Of a stretch of DNA of 25,492 bases, positions 22,762 through 25,492 are shown piece by piece. A program made the translations under genes and the position numbers. How positions within the stretch are numbered: the first letter of the stretch is position 1; every line of letters begins with the position of its first letter. The notes beneath the pieces are model-generated. The model did no database searches and had not been told where the DNA came from. It saw nothing but the letters and a program-made list of their open reading frames with translations. The DNA is from CAG-791 sp003447895 (lineage in GTDB: Bacteria; Bacillota; Clostridia; Lachnospirales; Lachnospiraceae). The stretch is from the NCBI GenBank assembly GCA_946620035.1, contig CAMOMX010000024.1:1-25492 (forward strand). Direction: 5' to 3'.

Positions 22762-23907
22762 TCAAAGGATGACCAGAGGCTTTGCGGGGCCGCGCTTTAC
22801 GCCTTCCGTGACCTTGCCGGTCCTGCGGGCTGCCATGAGATCATACAGAAACTCCGCCCGGAGCTCTTCCTCCAGGATCCTGTGAAGATCCGGGGGGAGG
22901 ACAGAGCCGGCATTGGCGAGCTTGTCGAGAAAAGGGACTCCGCAGTCCGCGCTGATCCTGCGAAGAAGGGGGCCGTTCTCCCTGCGAAAGCCGATCGGCC
23001 GGATCCATCCGCACAGATGGAAGCGGCTGTCGAACTGTTCCATGGTGTCGCGCCGCATGCCGAGCAGGATGTGAAGAAGCGCCCGGGAGATCCTGGTATA
23101 GGTATAGTTCCTGGTCTTGAGCCTCTCCGCAAAGCCCGTGAAGGTGTCATAGCGGGGGAGCTCCCTCGAGATCCTCTGCGCCAGGTCACCGGAGACATCC
23201 AAAAAGGCGTCGAGCCCGTCTTCGGATCCTGCGCCGGATTCCGCAGACAGAATGGCCTCTAAGAGAAGGTCCGAGAAGTCATCGGCGCAAAGACAGGGAT
23301 CGCCGGGCTCTCTCTCCGCGATGAGGCGTCCTCTGATCTCGGAGGCGGAGCGGCAGGCAATGCGCTTTACCGCGTGAGGGCGGACGCCGCTTCCGGATGC
23401 GCGGAGCGCGCACAGGTACTGGGCCGCGAGAAGGTCGTTGGGCGTGTCCGGGAGCCTTAGATCCTTCACGGCGCCTGACATTGCCTGCGGGTAGGAGAGG
23501 CCGCTCCTTAGTCCCTCCCTGAGGGCACTGACAAATTCGGGCGTTTCGCTCCCGATCCTGTCCGCCGCCCGGGAAAGCGCATCGAGGTCGCCGCTTTCGG
23601 AGCCGAAGACGAGGTCTGTCACAACGCCGGTGCTCTCAAGGAGTCTCACCGCGCCTCTGGCAAAATAGTCCGCGCCGCAGCAGGACACATACAGCGGAAG
23701 CTCCACGACGAGATCCGCGCCTTCCCTCAAAAGGGCGCCGGCCCGGGCCTCCCTTGACAGGATGGCGGGAAGGCCTCTCTGCACGTAGTCGCCGCTGAGC
23801 GCGATGATGACATAGTCGGCCCCTGTGCGCCGCCTGGCCTCTTTGATCAGATGAAGATGTCCCTCGTGGAGCGGATTGCACTCCGCTATGATGCCGGTCA
23901 CTTTCAT
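22762..23907 (-). CDS. tmcAL: tRNA(Met) cytidine acetate ligase TmcAL
   Basis: TmcAL (YlbM) activates acetate with ATP and acetylates the wobble cytidine of elongator tRNA-Met to ac4C34. The product has 381 residues. It opens MKVTGIIAECNPLHEGHLHLI, with the nucleotidyltransferase motif H14-E-G-H17, followed by LSGDYVQRGLPAI and VVELPLYVSCCGADYFARGAVRLL, all family signatures. A late RNYTYTRISRALLHILLGM segment matches the C-terminal part. ATG 23907 has AAGGAA about 10 nt upstream. The neighbour ackA handles acetate, and in related Firmicutes tmcAL is often found beside pta-ackA (recalled, not checked). The two genes are divergent here and share a 280-bp gap. Confidence 0.93.
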   Translation of the reverse strand: MKVTGIIAECNPLHEGHLHLIKEARRRTGADYVIIALSGDYVQRGLPAILSREARAGALLREGADLVVELPLYVSCCGADYFARGAVRLLESTGVVTDLVFGSESGDLDALSRAADRIGSETPEFVSALREGLRSGLSYPQAMSGAVKDLRLPDTPNDLLAAQYLCALRASGSGVRPHAVKRIACRSASEIRGRLIAEREPGDPCLCADDFSDLLLEAILSAESGAGSEDGLDAFLDVSGDLAQRISRELPRYDTFTGFAERLKTRNYTYTRISRALLHILLGMRRDTMEQFDSRFHLCGWIRPIGFRRENGPLLRRISADCGVPFLDKLANAGSVLPPDLHRILEEELRAEFLYDLMAARRTGKVTEGVKRGPAKPLVIL

Positions 23908-23927
23908 CGCCCGTTACTTCCTTTCCC

Positions 23928-23949
23928 GCCGGTCCTTCCGGCCTTTTTT
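23928..23949 (+). terminator. Terminator-shaped hairpin in the tmcAL-ackA gap
   Basis: GCCGG (23928-23932) pairs with CCGGC (23938-23942), with a T run at 23944-23949, on the plus strand. No plus-strand gene ends here, because the region upstream is antisense to tmcAL. It may stop antisense transcription into the gap, or be chance. On the minus strand it would be a hairpin in the tmcAL leader. Confidence 0.45.
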
Positions 23950-24087
23950 ATTTCGCGTCCTGCCGCTCTGTGTCCTTATGGTCCCGGGGAAAGTCTTCCC
24001 TCCGAATCCACATCTTCGATTATTTCATATCATAAACAAAAGTTCCATGCGGATTTCACAATAAATGTGTTAAATAAAGGGCAATCC

Positions 24088-24115
24088 TTGTCCCATCCCA
24101 AATAAAGTGTATAAT
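24088..24115 (+). promoter_or_regulatory. Promoter of ackA
   Basis: TATAAT at 24110-24115 is perfect. The best -35 is TTGTCC at 24088-24093 with a 16-bp spacer. The leader to the ackA ATG is about 65 nt and can form a small GCC/GGC hairpin without a T tract. Confidence 0.65.
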
Positions 24116-24187
24116 AAAAATAGTGTAACAATCAGCCTGCAGCTATGCGGCTTGCGGCAAAATACTGACGAAATGGAGAGAAGAAGA

Positions 24188-25390
24188 ATGAATATTTTGG
24201 TAATCAACTGCGGAAGTTCCTCCCTGAAATTCCAGGTAATTAATGCTGAATCCGAGAAACTCCTTGCAAAGGGCCTTTGCGAGAGAATCGGCATGGAGGG
24301 ATCCTGCATCACTTACGAGAACAAGGCTGACAACACAGGGAAAGAAGTCAATGAGATCCCTATGCCCGACCACAATAAGGCCGTGAGCCTCGTTCTGGAA
24401 GCCCTGACCAATGAAAAGACCGGCGTTCTCAAGTCCCTGAGCGAGATCGGCGCAGTCGGACACAGAATCGTCCACGGCGGCGAGAAGTTCACATCTTCCG
24501 TCGTCATCACAGACGAAGTCATCGAGGCTATCAAGGAAGTCTCTGATCTGGCTCCTCTGCACAATCCCGCAAACCTGATCGGCATCGACGCCTGCAAGGC
24601 TCTTATGCCCGGCACGCCCATGGTAGCTGTCTTCGATACGGCTTTCCATCAGACAATGCCCGAGAAGGCTTATATGTACGCGCTTCCCCTCAAGTATTAC
24701 AGAGACTACAAGGTCAGAAGATACGGCTTCCACGGAACCAGCCACTCCTTCGTCTCCAAAGAGGCTGCCAAGGTCGCGGGAAAGGCTTATGACGACTGCA
24801 AGACGATCGTCTGCCACCTCGGAAACGGCGCCAGCGTCTCCGCTGTTATGAACGGCAAGTGCGTGGATACTTCCATGGGACTTACCCCTCTGGAGGGCCT
24901 GATCATGGGCACAAGAAGCGGTGACCTCGATCCCGCGATCGTTGACTTCATTGCCGGCAAGGAGAACCTGACAGCGGCAGAAGTGGTCAATGTCCTCAAC
25001 AAGAAGTCCGGCGTGTTCGCCCTGTCCGATGAACTCTCCTCTGACTTCCGCGATCTCGAAGCCGGCTACAAGAGCGGAAACAAGTATGCCAAACTCGCTG
25101 TCGACGCATTCTGCTACAGAGTGGCCAAGTATATCGGCTCCTACACGGCAGCTATGAACGGTGTCGATGTGATCGCGTTCACAGCCGGTATCGGCGAGAA
25201 CAGCCCCTTCGTCCGCGAGATCATCATGGGCTATCTGGGATATCTCGGCGTTGCCTGTGACGCGGAGGAGAACAAGAAGAGAGAAGATGTCCACAAGATC
25301 TCTACCAAGGACAGCAAAGTACTCGTCTATTCCATCGCGACAAACGAAGAGCTTGCGATCGCCCGCGAGACATACGCACTCACCAAATAA
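24188..25390 (+). CDS. ackA: Acetate kinase AckA
   Basis: AckA converts acetyl phosphate and ADP to acetate and ATP, the energy-yielding step of acetogenic fermentation. The product has 400 residues, the standard length. Motifs in order are VINCGSSSLKFQV, GHRIVHGGE, FDTAFHQTMPE, RYGFHGTSHSFV, HLGNGASVSA, TPLEGLIMGTRSGDLDP and FTAGIGENSP. ATG 24188 starts the conserved MNILVINCGSS, with a GGAGAG purine stretch upstream. Codon use is restricted, with few rare codons, as expected of a highly expressed gene. The usual partner pta is not adjacent upstream and does not follow within the window. No clear terminator is visible downstream before the next promoter. Confidence 0.98.
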   Translation: MNILVINCGSSSLKFQVINAESEKLLAKGLCERIGMEGSCITYENKADNTGKEVNEIPMPDHNKAVSLVLEALTNEKTGVLKSLSEIGAVGHRIVHGGEKFTSSVVITDEVIEAIKEVSDLAPLHNPANLIGIDACKALMPGTPMVAVFDTAFHQTMPEKAYMYALPLKYYRDYKVRRYGFHGTSHSFVSKEAAKVAGKAYDDCKTIVCHLGNGASVSAVMNGKCVDTSMGLTPLEGLIMGTRSGDLDPAIVDFIAGKENLTAAEVVNVLNKKSGVFALSDELSSDFRDLEAGYKSGNKYAKLAVDAFCYRVAKYIGSYTAAMNGVDVIAFTAGIGENSPFVREIIMGYLGYLGVACDAEENKKREDVHKISTKDSKVLVYSIATNEELAIARETYALTK

Positions 25391-25440
25391 TCCACTCAAA
25401 GGCCTGTCAAAAGTTACCTGCAGAGGGATTGAAAAAGTTG

Positions 25441-25469
25441 TTGACAAAGGAAGATGCCGTCAGTATAAT
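25441..25469 (+). promoter_or_regulatory. Perfect consensus promoter at the right edge
   Basis: TTGACA (25441-25446), a 17-bp spacer and TATAAT (25464-25469) match sigma-A consensus at all positions. It reads out of the window, so the gene served is not seen. In related Firmicutes a DUF177/YceD-rpmF pair often follows ackA, which would fit such a strong promoter (inference). Confidence 0.85.
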
Positions 25470-25492
25470 ACCATTTGTGTGACTACTTGAAC

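Noticed and set aside
24143..25447. 434-codon open frame on the minus strand opposite ackA
   Set aside because: Antisense to a certain acetate kinase gene. No family motif is visible, and the frame is open because of restricted codon use on the other strand.
1..25492. CRISPR arrays, insertion sequences or prophage genes
   Set aside because: No regularly spaced repeats, transposase, integrase or phage structural motifs were seen in any frame.

Overview
The window looks like a chromosomal segment of a low-to-mid GC Gram-positive anaerobe of the Clostridia, most probably a member of the Lachnospiraceae. This is an inference from gene content and order: a division and cell-wall (dcw) cluster mraZ-rsmH-ftsL-ftsI-mraY-ftsW-ftsQ-ftsZ without ftsA, strong AGGAGG-type ribosome binding sites, a fused FeoA-FeoB iron transporter, tmcAL beside ackA, and a secreted repeat protein ending in fibronectin-III-like modules of the kind common in gut and rumen Lachnospiraceae. 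I see no insertion sequence, prophage or CRISPR array.

Layout. (1) 1-3732 is the 3' part of a very large surface or secreted protein with two tandem ~260-residue units, Ig-like modules and two FnIII-like modules, closed by a strong terminator. (2) 3953-5050 encodes the GTPase YchF, also followed by a terminator. (3) 5424-6317 encodes Lgt. (4) 6413-15412 is the dcw cluster. A consensus-like promoter and a 10-bp-periodic set of MraZ boxes sit in front of mraZ. The genes then run nearly head to tail, and ftsZ has its own promoter. murD, murE, murF, murG and ftsA are absent from the cluster. (5) 15436-15732 holds a tRNA-Ala(CGC) gene with a perfect-consensus promoter, a strong terminator and a tight cluster of four DnaA-box-like 9-mers. 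(6) On the minus strand, 15765-16961 encodes a soluble, shortened FtsK/SpoIIIE-like protein in which the Walker A lysine and the Walker B aspartate are both replaced.

(7) A divergent promoter region and an unusual hairpin-rich leader lead into a two-gene operon. The leader has three inverted repeats flanked by two 35-bp direct repeats, each carrying a Shine-Dalgarno. The operon encodes a Cof-type HAD phosphatase and a 624-residue fusion of ADP-ribosylglycohydrolase, SseB-like and macro domains, so a whole ADP-ribose-removing toolkit lies in one polypeptide. (8) A feoAB fusion with its own promoter follows. (9) tmcAL is on the minus strand. (10) ackA follows without pta, and a perfect promoter at the right edge points out of the window.

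Working together: genes 6413-15412 build and organise the septum (MraZ regulator, RsmH 16S rRNA methyltransferase, FtsL/FtsQ scaffold, FtsI/FtsW septal peptidoglycan synthesis, MraY lipid I synthesis, FtsZ ring). The DnaA-box cluster and the degenerate FtsK-like gene beside ftsZ hint at a link between chromosome replication or segregation and division, but this is speculative. The most novel-looking items are the ARH-SseB-macro fusion operon with its palindromic leader, the FtsK-like pseudo-ATPase, and the DnaA-box cluster.
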